A DNA stretch of 48,998 bases from an uncultured Clostridia bacterium. GTDB taxonomy: Bacteria > Bacillota > Clostridia > UBA1381. The notes beneath the pieces are model-generated. The model worked only from the letters and a program-made list of their open reading frames with translations, searched no databases and had not been told where the DNA came from. Made by a program: the position numbers and the translations under genes. The stretch's first letter is position 1; each line of letters starts with the position of its first letter. The stretch spans positions 1 to 48,998 of the forward strand of contig CAJFVT010000192.1 of assembly GCA_904420525.1 (NCBI GenBank), given 5' to 3'. Below, piece by piece: positions 18,115 to 26,069 of the stretch.

Positions 18115-19341
18115 TTATGCATCTGTGCCGGTCTCGCTTTCAGCGCCGGCATCGCTCTGCCCGCCGGCTGTATCTTCAGCTGATGTTCCGGTATCCTGTG
18201 CATCTGTTGCCGGAGTATTCGCGGTCACATCTATATAGCCGCCGTAAGAGATACGAAGCGTAACGTCATTCCACTGATCTCTGGCGCCGAACAGGTAAAA
18301 CTTTGTGTCACACGCATAATACGGAGTCTGATCAGGGATAATGGATGTAAAATCCGCCGTTATATACGATTTTGCCGTATCAAATGAATAATTTTCAATA
18401 TTCTTTATGGTTTCAGCGTCATATTTGTACGCATTCGAGGTGTCGCAGTTTATATAAACTGTTTTAGTATCGGCGTCCCAGGTGACAGCAGCGCCGAATG
18501 CCTCAGAAACCACGCGCAGCGGCACATATGAGCTTGAGTCTATTATTACCGGCTGGAGATCTGTTATAGATATATCTGTCGAATTTGACGATGAGGTATC
18601 AGAAGACTCCCATTTTTTCAGTGTCCATACATTATAGCCGGTATCATTAAAAGTCCTTGAGAACTGAACTATCGTGGAATTCTTGGTACATGTTATTGAC
18701 TGCGCCTTGAGTATGCTGGTTCTCTGATATTCATCCCAGTATACGTTTATACCCATGCTGTCAAAAACGCTCCTGAGCGGCACGTATGTATGGTCGTCAA
18801 TTATGACAGGACTTATATTGTTCGGAAAGCTTACAGTTTCATTGTTCAGAACAACAGAAACGCCGGAGCCTGCCGAGGGCGTTGTATCGGTAAATGCCGG
18901 AGGCTGAGACGGCGCAGTATACGGATCGAGCGTGAACTGCGGATACATTATACCGTCAAACAAATGCTGCCCCTGATCCGAATCACAGGAAAGCCTTACA
19001 CACCAGCTGTCCAGCGTGATGCTCATAGTACCGCCTGAAACATAGCTGCCGTCTTGATAGCTCACTGTAAATCTGACAGTACCGACATTGTCATTCATAG
19101 TGCCTTCGTAGCACTCATATATAAGCTGCTCATTATTGTTTTTAACAAATCTAAACCTTACCGACACAGATGTGTCTGTGCATGTAAGGATGTCAAGACT
19201 GGCAAAGTTATCGTCAGTCGCTCCTGCTGACAGATATGAGCCTGCGAACGCCTCGTTCACAAAGGTATTCGCATAAACCGACGGCACGACCGAAGCCGTA
19301 ACAATGATCGCCGCAGCTATTGCTGCCGTTTTTTTTAACAT
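18115..19341 (-). CDS. Secreted protein with copper amine oxidase N-terminal (stalk) domain
   Basis: An exported protein of 408 residues. Signal peptide at 1-24 (cleavage likely after VYA), a beta-rich region of unknown function (about 25-165), then a stalk domain with VPLRSVFDSMGINVYWDE and VPLRVVSEAFGAAVTWD, and a low-complexity Thr/Ala/Asp/Glu-rich C-terminus from about 375. Between the two VPLR half-repeats there is an inserted Ser/Thr-rich stretch. No catalytic motif is seen. Role unknown; wall-associated or extracellular. It lies downstream of fba on the same strand but a hairpin separates them. Confidence 0.82.
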   Translation of the reverse strand: MLKKTAAIAAAIIVTASVVPSVYANTFVNEAFAGSYLSAGATDDNFASLDILTCTDTSVSVRFRFVKNNNEQLIYECYEGTMNDNVGTVRFTVSYQDGSYVSGGTMSITLDSWCVRLSCDSDQGQHLFDGIMYPQFTLDPYTAPSQPPAFTDTTPSAGSGVSVVLNNETVSFPNNISPVIIDDHTYVPLRSVFDSMGINVYWDEYQRTSILKAQSITCTKNSTIVQFSRTFNDTGYNVWTLKKWESSDTSSSNSTDISITDLQPVIIDSSSYVPLRVVSEAFGAAVTWDADTKTVYINCDTSNAYKYDAETIKNIENYSFDTAKSYITADFTSIIPDQTPYYACDTKFYLFGARDQWNDVTLRISYGGYIDVTANTPATDAQDTGTSAEDTAGGQSDAGAESETGTDA

Positions 19342-19384
19342 TTTTCTCCCACTCCTTTTTACCTGTACAATATACCCTACAAAT

Positions 19385-19417
19385 AACGGAGCACAGCCGA
19401 TAGGGCAGCGCTCCGTT
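19385..19417 (-). terminator. Probable terminator of fba
   Basis: AACGGAGC and GCTCCGTT (19385-19392 and 19410-19417) form an 8-bp stem with a 17-base loop, 28 bases beyond the fba stop. The T tract on the minus strand is short. Confidence 0.45.
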
Positions 19418-19445
19418 TATAGCTTCAGCTAGTAATAATAAACCG

Positions 19446-20309
19446 TTACGCTTTGTTAACAGAGCCGAAAAGCTCCATCTTTTCCTTTACTATTGTTTTT
19501 ATTCCCTCAAATCCGGGCGCAAGCAGCTTTCTTGGATCGAAGCCCTTGCCTACGAGGTCTTTGCCCTCTTCAATATACTTTCTTGTAGCCTCCTGGAAAT
19601 AGAGCTGACATTCTGTATTTACATTTATCTTTGCAACGCCGAGCGATATTGCAGTCTTGATCATATCAGCCGGTATGCCGGTGCCGCCGTGCAGAACGAG
19701 CGGAAGATCCCCTATAAGCTCCTTTATCTTTGCAAGAGCGTCAAAATCAAGCCCCTTCCAATTCTCCGGGTATTTTCCGTGGATGTTTCCTATGCCTGCC
19801 GCGAGAAAATCAACGCCAAGATCGGCGATGCGCTTGCATTCTTCGGGATCAGCTATCTCGCCCGCACCTACAACTCCATCCTCTTCGCCGCCGATAGAGC
19901 CTACCTCTGCCTCGATAGAAAGCCCCATATTGTGCGCTGCATGCACAAGCTCAGTTGTCTTTGCAACGTTTTCGTCTATAGGGAAGTGCGAGCCGTCAAA
20001 CATTATCGATGAAAATCCAGCCTTTATACATTTATAGCAGCCTTCATATGTCCCATGATCAAGATGAAGCGCGACCGGAACTGTTATATTAAGAGATTCG
20101 ATCATTGCCTTTACCATAGCCGCAACTGTACCAAAGCCGGTCATATATTTACCAGCGCCCTCTGAAACGCCCAGAATAACAGGTGAGTTATTTTCCTGCG
20201 CAGTTAAAAGGATAGCCTTCGTCCACTCAAGATTGTTGATATTGAACTGACCTACGGCATAATGTCCTTCCACCGCTTTCTTTAACATTTCTGTTGCTGT
20301 TACTAACAT
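19446..20309 (-). CDS. fba: Class II fructose-bisphosphate aldolase
   Basis: Zinc-dependent cleavage of fructose 1,6-bisphosphate in glycolysis. It starts MLVTATEMLKKAVEGHYAVGQ; ALHLDHGTY carries the catalytic Asp and a zinc-binding His, GNIHGKYP and VLHGGTG supply the other two histidines, and INVNTE binds the substrate phosphate region. Length 287 residues fits class II. AAGGAGG precedes the ATG. It would consume the product of the fru operon at the right end of the window, though the genes are far apart. Confidence 0.95.
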   Translation of the reverse strand: MLVTATEMLKKAVEGHYAVGQFNINNLEWTKAILLTAQENNSPVILGVSEGAGKYMTGFGTVAAMVKAMIESLNITVPVALHLDHGTYEGCYKCIKAGFSSIMFDGSHFPIDENVAKTTELVHAAHNMGLSIEAEVGSIGGEEDGVVGAGEIADPEECKRIADLGVDFLAAGIGNIHGKYPENWKGLDFDALAKIKELIGDLPLVLHGGTGIPADMIKTAISLGVAKINVNTECQLYFQEATRKYIEEGKDLVGKGFDPRKLLAPGFEGIKTIVKEKMELFGSVNKA

Positions 20310-20388
20310 AGAATTAATCCTCCTTGGGTTTGTGTATATTATTCTTATATATTAAAGATCCCCGGACCTTGCCGGACATCACAAATAT

Positions 20389-21006
20389 TTAACTTCCTAA
20401 AATGACTTCGCTGGCATTTATCAGTCTCAGCAGATTGTCCTTGGATACGGAAAATGATTTCTTTCTCCCGCAGCGTCTGCAGGTAAGAACTATACTGCCG
20501 TCTATGTGATCAAAGCTTATGTCCTGACTGCCGCAGATACAGGCTACAGAATGATCTTGGAACCGCCTTTCAAGTATCATAAGTATCTCGGAAAGTATCG
20601 GATCATTATCTGTTACCGGATGATCGCCGATGCTCTCAGCAGTGTTTTCAGCATCTGTGACCGCGTCTGACAGAGCCGCGTTGATCTTTTTTATGCTGCT
20701 GCCGTAAAAGAAAACCTTCATACCAAAAACGGGGCAGGTAACATAGCTGCACTCAGTGTTCCATAGCTCGCTGAATGAAAGGACTTTTTTGTGAGTCTCT
20801 CCGCAGTAAGGACACTCTGCCTTTAGCTCATATTTATCCCTGTTTATCTTTCTAAGCTCCGCGCACTTTGCGCTGCATCGGTGATCGGCGCACAAAAATC
20901 TATACGGCTGCTTATTTGCCAGCACGAAGATATTGAAGCTGCAGCCGCATAATCCAAAGCATGAGGGACACATATATGCGAAGTGGTTTATGTCGTTAAA
21001 TTTCAT
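20389..21006 (-). CDS. Cysteine-rich zinc-ribbon protein of unknown function
   Basis: A 205-residue cytoplasmic protein that I do not recognise. Cysteines occur in pairs suggesting at least two zinc sites: Cys13/16/20/22, Cys39/44/48, CPYC (65, 68) and, near the C-terminus, CIC and CRRC. The C-terminal fragment ITCRRCGRKKSFSV-like (about 173-186) resembles a zinc ribbon. It starts 12 bases downstream of ogg with GGAGAC as ribosome binding site, so it is likely made with that DNA repair glycosylase. Nucleic acid binding is possible but unproven. Confidence 0.72.
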   Translation of the reverse strand: MKFNDINHFAYMCPSCFGLCGCSFNIFVLANKQPYRFLCADHRCSAKCAELRKINRDKYELKAECPYCGETHKKVLSFSELWNTECSYVTCPVFGMKVFFYGSSIKKINAALSDAVTDAENTAESIGDHPVTDNDPILSEILMILERRFQDHSVACICGSQDISFDHIDGSIVLTCRRCGRKKSFSVSKDNLLRLINASEVILGS

Positions 21007-21018
21007 ATCAGTCTCCGA

Positions 21019-21900
21019 TCAATTTATCCCTATTTTGCACTCGCGCGCATAGAAGAATAGGTATTGCTGAGCCATTCCGCCGAGCGCACCGAATTTTTTA
21101 TCGGCAAATTCTGATATAGTCTTGATAGCCTGCGGTACGTTGTCAAAATAGCAGTATTCCATAATGCGCTTGATCCATACATCGACCGGAAAGGAATCGC
21201 ATCGCCCCAGACCGAATAGCAGAATGCAGTCGGAGACCTTGTTGCCGATACCCCAAATACTCATGAGCGCTTTTTTTGCCTCCGGTGTCGGCATAGCCTT
21301 TATCGCTTCAAGATCGAGTTCACCCGACACAACTTTTTTTGCGCAGCTGAGAATGTACTTGTCACGAAAACCGGCGCGGATAACAGAAAGATCCTCAAGC
21401 GACAGCTCAGCTATACGTTCCGCAGAAGGGAAAGAGTAGTATATGCTGTCCTGATATGTATGGCTTTCTCCGAAATTAGAGCAAAGCAGCTCTATTATTT
21501 TTTTTATGCGCGGTATGTTGTTGCTTGCAGAGATTATAAAGGAAATAACTGTTTCCCAAAGCTCCTGATTCAGTATGCGGATGCCGCTTCCGTAGCTGAC
21601 CGCTTTTTCCATGACAGGATCTCCGTCTCGTGTGAGCGTATTCTTTATATTTGAATAGTCGCGTCCCAGATCCAGATAGTCATACCACACATTATTAAAA
21701 TCCTCTATTGAGGTATCGTGAAGGATGATCTCTCCGTTCACGGATGAGATCTTTACCGTTTTTCCGAATGCTGTGCCTATATAGGCATTTTCTCCGCACG
21801 GATTAAAGCGAAAGCATTGGCCGCAGTCGAATATATGCTGCAGAACGAAATCCTTTTGCCCGATCAAATGAATATCTTTATCTATAATTTTAGTTTCCAT
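21019..21900 (-). CDS. ogg: 8-oxoguanine DNA glycosylase/AP lyase (Ogg1 type)
   Basis: Excises 8-oxoguanine and nicks the abasic site. The N-terminal fold contains FDCGQCFRFN (residues 24-33), then SASNNIPRI (124-132) and the helix-hairpin-helix GPD region with catalytic Lys221 in GIGNKVSDC and Asp240 in FPVDVW. Length 293 residues. The frame stays open for 81 codons further upstream, but that stretch is AT-rich, contains the promoter and does not look coding; METKIID at 21900 matches the expected domain start. The -10 box ends only nine bases before the ATG, so the mRNA is probably leaderless. The zinc-ribbon gene follows. Confidence 0.92.
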   Translation of the reverse strand: METKIIDKDIHLIGQKDFVLQHIFDCGQCFRFNPCGENAYIGTAFGKTVKISSVNGEIILHDTSIEDFNNVWYDYLDLGRDYSNIKNTLTRDGDPVMEKAVSYGSGIRILNQELWETVISFIISASNNIPRIKKIIELLCSNFGESHTYQDSIYYSFPSAERIAELSLEDLSVIRAGFRDKYILSCAKKVVSGELDLEAIKAMPTPEAKKALMSIWGIGNKVSDCILLFGLGRCDSFPVDVWIKRIMEYCYFDNVPQAIKTISEFADKKFGALGGMAQQYLFFYARECKIGIN

Positions 21901-21909
21901 GATATATTT

Positions 21910-21938
21910 ATTATAACACATGTGCGCGCTATTATCAA
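21910..21938 (-). promoter_or_regulatory. SigA-type promoter of ogg, giving a near-leaderless mRNA
   Basis: On the minus strand: TTGATA (21938-21933), 17-base spacer, TATAAT (21915-21910) preceded by an extended -10 TG. The ogg ATG begins at 21900, so transcription would begin within about 0-4 bases of the start codon. Confidence 0.7.
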
Positions 21939-22036
21939 GAAAATAATCAAATTTTTTGGATTTTGTAAAAACTGCAAACATTAGAAACCTTGTATACTTA
22001 TTTGATATAAATATTGAATAAAAGAAATTATCATAC

Positions 22037-22065
22037 TTGAAATAATCAAGAAAATGTGATAATAT
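22037..22065 (+). promoter_or_regulatory. SigA-type promoter of the M18 aminopeptidase
   Basis: TTGAAA (22037-22042), 17-base spacer and TAATAT (22060-22065) with an extended -10 TG. The -35 lies in a small inverted repeat, CTTGA and TCAAG. It is 35 bases before the start codon and divergent from the ogg promoter. Confidence 0.6.
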
Positions 22066-22099
22066 GTAGTTATAGATTTTTATGAAAGAGGGTATATAG

Positions 22100-23506
22100 A
22101 TGACAGACAAGGAGCTGTATAAAAGCCTTTCGTACGAGCGCAAAAATGCTTATCTGGAAATGGATGCGGATGAACACAGCGCTATGAAAGAGCTTTGCTG
22201 CGATTATATGAAGTTCCTCGATAAAGGAAAGACTGAGCGTGAATGTGTGGCTGAGGCTGAAAAGGCTGCCGCTGCCGCCGGATTTAAAAATATGAACGAT
22301 GTTTCGGAGCTAAAGCCGGGAGACAAGATATACAAGATCAACAGAGGCAAAAATATATTCATGGCAGTTATAGGAACAGAAGATATAAGCTGCGGATTGA
22401 ATATAGCGGGAGCGCATATTGACTCGCCGCGTCTTGATCTGAAGCAGAACCCGCTGTATGAGAGCACCGATATGGCGCTTTTGAAAACGCACTATTACGG
22501 CGGGATAAAGAAATATCAATGGCCGACTATCCCGCTTGCGATACACGGAGTCGTATTCAACAGCAAGGGAGAAAAGATAGATATATGCATAGGTGAATGT
22601 GACAGCGATCCTGTGTTTGTTATAACGGACCTGCTGCCGCATCTGGCCAAGGACCAAATGTCAAAGAAAATGACGGAGGGCGTTGCGGCCGAGGATATGA
22701 ATGTTCTTATCGGAGGGATGCCGATAGAGGCTGAGGATGTGAAGGAAAAGGTCAAGTTCTCTATACTTAAGCTGCTCAATGAGCGTTATGATATAACGGA
22801 AAAGAGCCTGCAGAGCGCGGAGATCGAGATAGTTCCGGCGCAGAAGGCGCGGAATGTCGGACTTGACGAGAGCTTTATCGGAGCGTATGGTCATGATGAC
22901 AGAGTCTGCGCATATACTACTCTGCGCGGCATACTGGACATAGATATGCCGAAAAAGACTGCTGTTGCCATTCTTGTAGACAAGGAGGAGATAGGCTCAA
23001 CAGGGAACACCGGCGCTCAGAGCGCATTTATGATGATGGCTATAGCCGAAATGACAGAAAAGCTTACCGGGACCTGTACAGTAACTCAGCTCAACAGAGT
23101 GATAGAGAATTCAGCATGCATGTCGTCAGACGTGTCTGCTGCTGTGGATCCGAATTTCCTGAGCGTGTCTGAGGAACGAAATTCTTCGTATGCCGGATAT
23201 GGTGTAGCTATAATGAAGTATACCGGATCAAGAGGCAAGTATGATTCTTCTGATGCAAATGCAGAATTCGTTTATGAGATAGGCAGGATAATGGACGAAA
23301 ACGGAGTTATCTGGCAGACCGGCGAGCTTGGAAAGGTCGACCAGGGCGGCGGCGGAACGATAGCGCAGTACGTTGCAAATCTCAACATGAACGTTATAGA
23401 CTGCGGTGTGCCTGTGCTCTCGATGCACTCGCCTTTCGAGGTGGTCGCAAAAAGCGACGTCTATATGGCATATAAGGCATACAAGGCGTTTTATATGAAT
23501 AGATAA
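22100..23506 (+). CDS. M18 family metallo-aminopeptidase
   Basis: Dinuclear zinc aminopeptidase removing N-terminal (in the family often acidic) residues from peptides in the cytoplasm. Metal and catalytic positions are visible: AGAHIDSPRLDLK with His106 and Asp108, GHDDRVCAY, DKEEIGS with the Glu pair, and the C-terminal MHSPFEV histidine. Length 468 residues fits the bacterial M18 type. GAAAGAGGG precedes the ATG. It has its own promoter and a strong terminator, so it is probably monocistronic. Confidence 0.94.
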   Translation: MTDKELYKSLSYERKNAYLEMDADEHSAMKELCCDYMKFLDKGKTERECVAEAEKAAAAAGFKNMNDVSELKPGDKIYKINRGKNIFMAVIGTEDISCGLNIAGAHIDSPRLDLKQNPLYESTDMALLKTHYYGGIKKYQWPTIPLAIHGVVFNSKGEKIDICIGECDSDPVFVITDLLPHLAKDQMSKKMTEGVAAEDMNVLIGGMPIEAEDVKEKVKFSILKLLNERYDITEKSLQSAEIEIVPAQKARNVGLDESFIGAYGHDDRVCAYTTLRGILDIDMPKKTAVAILVDKEEIGSTGNTGAQSAFMMMAIAEMTEKLTGTCTVTQLNRVIENSACMSSDVSAAVDPNFLSVSEERNSSYAGYGVAIMKYTGSRGKYDSSDANAEFVYEIGRIMDENGVIWQTGELGKVDQGGGGTIAQYVANLNMNVIDCGVPVLSMHSPFEVVAKSDVYMAYKAYKAFYMNR

Positions 23507-23509
23507 GAG

Positions 23510-23559
23510 CATTCTGCCCGTATCAAGTCAAGATGCGGGCAGAATGTTTTTCTTTTTTT
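23510..23559 (+). terminator. Intrinsic terminator after the aminopeptidase
   Basis: CATTCTGCCCG (23510-23520) pairs perfectly with CGGGCAGAATG (23536-23546), followed by TTTT and seven more T after one C. Confidence 0.9.
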
Positions 23560-23569
23560 CAAAAAGGTA

Positions 23570-23598
23570 TTGACAGACTACAAATTGTAGTGTATAAT
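23570..23598 (+). promoter_or_regulatory. Consensus SigA promoter of the blaI operon
   Basis: TTGACA (23570-23575), 17-base spacer, TATAAT (23593-23598). The spacer is filled by a BlaI-type palindrome, so repressor binding should block RNA polymerase directly. Confidence 0.88.
23577..23591. promoter_or_regulatory. BlaI/MecI-type operator O1
   Basis: ACTACAAATTGTAGT, a perfect 15-base palindrome matching the TACA/TGTA core known for BlaI/MecI operators. It sits between -35 and -10 of the blaI promoter. Confidence 0.8.
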
Positions 23599-23606
23599 AA
23601 CTATAG

Positions 23607-23621
23607 ACTACAAAAAGCAGT
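23607..23621. promoter_or_regulatory. BlaI/MecI-type operator O2 (imperfect)
   Basis: ACTACAAAAAGCAGT: the left half is identical to O1, the right half is degenerate. Its centre is exactly 30 bases from that of O1, about three helical turns, so two BlaI dimers could bind the same face of the DNA. Confidence 0.6.
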
Positions 23622-23659
23622 CATGATCAGATTGCGCAATTGAACAGGAGGCGGTATCC

Positions 23660-24037
23660 ATGTCAAAGCAGAGGATAACGGAATCGGAATATGCGATAAT
23701 GCAGGTGCTGTGGGATGCGAATAAGCCTATGGAGCTAGGGGAGATAATGAAAAGACTGCCTGAAAACAAATGGGCGCGCAACACAGTTGCAACGCTGCTT
23801 ATGAGACTTTCAGAAAAGGGAGTTGCCGCATACGAGAAGAAGGGCAAATTCAATATGTATTATGCCGCAATGACAAAAGAGGATTACGGCGCTGCGGAAA
23901 CAAGATCATTGCTGTATAAGCTCTATAACGGCTCTGTAAAAAATCTTGTCGCATCGCTTTATAACAAGCGGGCGATCTCGCAGGACGAGATAGACTCACT
24001 GCGGGAGATGCTGAATTCGGAGAATAAGGATGTTTGA
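23660..24037 (+). CDS. blaI: BlaI/MecI/CopY-family transcriptional repressor
   Basis: A 125-residue winged-helix repressor beginning RITESEYAIMQVLWD, with the helix-turn-helix region NTVATLLMRLSEKG and the wing KKGKFNMYYAAM. The C-terminal half forms the dimer and is cleaved in characterised systems by the signalled BlaR1 pathway. The operator pair just upstream indicates autoregulation. AGGAGGCGG precedes the ATG. It overlaps the blaR1-like gene by eight bases. No beta-lactamase or penicillin-binding protein is encoded next to it, so the signal is probably another envelope ligand. Confidence 0.92.
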   Translation: MSKQRITESEYAIMQVLWDANKPMELGEIMKRLPENKWARNTVATLLMRLSEKGVAAYEKKGKFNMYYAAMTKEDYGAAETRSLLYKLYNGSVKNLVASLYNKRAISQDEIDSLREMLNSENKDV

Positions 24038-24857
24038 GCTGTTTAAAACGATACTGTGTCTGAGCGCGGTCGGCAGCGGTGTTGTCATAATACTCATGTT
24101 GGCTAAGCCCTGGGCAGTAAAAAGGCTTTCAGCAAGACTTCATTACAGTATATGGCTCATCGCAGTGCTGTTTATGCTGATCCCATTCTGGAAAGCTGTC
24201 CCTCAGCGGGCGGTGGAGCCTGTAGCAGATCAGAGCGTAACGCGGCAGGCAGAGCAGAACGGCGGGACAGCAGAGGACAACACACAAACAGTCATCATAG
24301 ATCAACCCCCTATAGAGTATCGGGAGATACGGCTTACAGCAGACAGGAGTATACGCATATATGATCTTATAGCTTATATATGGGCGGCAGGAGCAGGTGT
24401 TTTTATGTTTGCGGCGATAGGGAGCTATACTGTGTTTCTTATAAAGAAGAAACGCGGCAGTGTTGAACTAGTTTCGTATGAGATGCTTGAGGATGTAAAA
24501 AGAGAACTGAATATAAAACGAAGAATACGCATCAGAGTATCGGATGAAGCTGAGTCACCGATGCTTACCGGAGTCTTTTTCCCGATAATATATATCCCGC
24601 GTGAAAGTATCAGCGAAACAAGACAGCGTATGATACTAAAGCATGAGCTTACGCATTATAAAAGCAGAGATCTGCTGTCCAAGTGGCTTACTTTGTTTGT
24701 GAATGCACTGCACTGGTTCAATCCATTTGCGTATTTTCTCAGTGCGAATATAAATCAGGCATGTGAGGTCGCATGTGATATGTCAGTGGTCCAAAATATG
24801 AGTGATGAAGATAAATGGCTTTATATGGAAACTATACTCGATCTGGCAGAGAGGTAA
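24030..24857 (+). CDS. blaR1: M56 family (BlaR1-type) membrane metalloprotease, sensor domain detached
   Basis: Signal-transducing zinc protease of 275 residues. Three transmembrane segments are evident (about 5-27, 36-54, 112-138), then a cytoplasmic protease domain with HELTH (205-209) and the third ligand Glu246 in CEVACD. BlaR1 proteins normally continue through a fourth helix into an extracellular sensor; here translation ends after ILDLAER. The next gene continues in the same frame and supplies exactly that missing part, so this is best read as the N-terminal portion of a split BlaR1. It overlaps blaI by eight bases. Confidence 0.88.
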   Translation: MFELFKTILCLSAVGSGVVIILMLAKPWAVKRLSARLHYSIWLIAVLFMLIPFWKAVPQRAVEPVADQSVTRQAEQNGGTAEDNTQTVIIDQPPIEYREIRLTADRSIRIYDLIAYIWAAGAGVFMFAAIGSYTVFLIKKKRGSVELVSYEMLEDVKRELNIKRRIRIRVSDEAESPMLTGVFFPIIYIPRESISETRQRMILKHELTHYKSRDLLSKWLTLFVNALHWFNPFAYFLSANINQACEVACDMSVVQNMSDEDKWLYMETILDLAER

Positions 24858-24887
24858 ATTATTTATGAAGAACGGAGGTAAACTGGT

Positions 24888-26051
24888 ATGTTTGAAAGAT
24901 TCTATACAACGAAAATGAGCACGAGCGGAAAGGAACTGCGCATGCGGTTTGAGAGGATCCGCCGCGGCAAAGGGAAACTTTCAAGACTTGCCGGCACTGT
25001 TACGGCAATAGTGATGCTTACAGTTCTCGCATGCGGCACTATAGCCATGGCGGCGGTTGGAGCTGATGGCTTGGAGCATTGGGATAAAAACGAGGTATAT
25101 TTTATAGACGGTACTCAGACAAGTCTGTCGGTCGGTGGAAAAAATGTTCCTGCTTGGGTCTATGAGGATATAACGGACGATGGTAATATCAGTATAGCAC
25201 TGAAACGATATCAGATAAGAGGTGTTGACGGCTGGGTCGATCCGATGAACCTTATCGAGGTACGGGGCAATAAAGGGAATATGACTCTTATGGCAAGCGG
25301 GGTCGGTACGGGCGTGCATACGTTGCAGGAGATCGAAAGCAATCCTCAAAATCGTTCATGGGCTTTGATCGGACCTGATAAATTGAATATCAGATACAAA
25401 TTTATTGAGTTTGCGAATGAAGGATACAGCGGGATATGGCAAGGAGCGTGTAAGGATTTTATAAGTCCTATATCTGGAAAGTACAGAGGGATAAATCTGA
25501 TTTTTGTAATATCTGACGATTGGAGCATAGAAAAAGCGATTATTGAGTTTACGGTAAATGATAAGAATGACAATCCTTCGGGTCTCGAATTTTCATACAT
25601 GGAACTGCCGTACAGTAATTTTGAGGATATTGGTTTTGAGGACAATATAAAAGATAATTGTATTAAGTCCTCAAACAACTGCTTCACAGCATATGAAAGT
25701 GGATATGTAAATAAAAACGTTGATGGAATAAACATTTCTGTAAGCTACGCACATGCTGACGGGATAGAGGTCAATATACAAAATGATATGCCGGATATCC
25801 GAAAGGCAGAAATACGCGTCTATAATGATTACGGAGCCACGGTATTCACAGAGATAAGTGATACTGAGAAAGTAAGCGGCAGTTTTGAGATAAAACCAAG
25901 GAGCGAGAAATGGCCAACATATATGGAATGGGAACAAGAAAATGAAGCTGGTCAATTTCTTTCAGGACATACATACAGAATAATTGTCGCTCTTGTCGGA
26001 AATGACAACAGACTTGTATACCGTTGGCAGGACTATGTAACGATTCCGTGA
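24888..26051 (+). CDS. Membrane-anchored extracellular sensor-like protein (detached BlaR1 C-terminus)
   Basis: A 387-residue protein: a basic cytoplasmic stretch (residues 1-33, with GKELRMRFERIRRGKGK), one transmembrane helix (about 34-57) and about 330 extracellular residues of beta-rich sequence. The basic stretch plus helix is what usually joins an M56 protease domain to its sensor in one chain. It lies in the same frame as blaR1, separated by 30 bases holding two TAA codons, and has its own GGAGG (24874-24878). No SxxK/SxN/KTG set of a penicillin sensor is evident, so the ligand is likely not a beta-lactam. The external domain is unrecognised and more AT-rich than its neighbours. Confidence 0.72.
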   Translation: MFERFYTTKMSTSGKELRMRFERIRRGKGKLSRLAGTVTAIVMLTVLACGTIAMAAVGADGLEHWDKNEVYFIDGTQTSLSVGGKNVPAWVYEDITDDGNISIALKRYQIRGVDGWVDPMNLIEVRGNKGNMTLMASGVGTGVHTLQEIESNPQNRSWALIGPDKLNIRYKFIEFANEGYSGIWQGACKDFISPISGKYRGINLIFVISDDWSIEKAIIEFTVNDKNDNPSGLEFSYMELPYSNFEDIGFEDNIKDNCIKSSNNCFTAYESGYVNKNVDGINISVSYAHADGIEVNIQNDMPDIRKAEIRVYNDYGATVFTEISDTEKVSGSFEIKPRSEKWPTYMEWEQENEAGQFLSGHTYRIIVALVGNDNRLVYRWQDYVTIP

Positions 26052-26069
26052 TTTTGGGAGGTGCTTAAA

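Noticed and set aside
18115-19341. Copper amine oxidase enzyme
   Set aside because: Only the N-terminal stalk-like domain is present; the catalytic oxidase domain with its topaquinone site is absent, as also in the protein at 3707-4135.
21901-22143. N-terminal extension of ogg by 81 codons in an open frame
   Set aside because: The stretch is AT-rich, contains the promoters of ogg and the divergent aminopeptidase, overlaps that gene's start and does not resemble the glycosylase family's N-terminus.
24030-24857. Calling the operon a beta-lactam resistance locus
   Set aside because: There is no beta-lactamase or PBP gene, and the detached sensor has no visible SxxK/KTG motif set.
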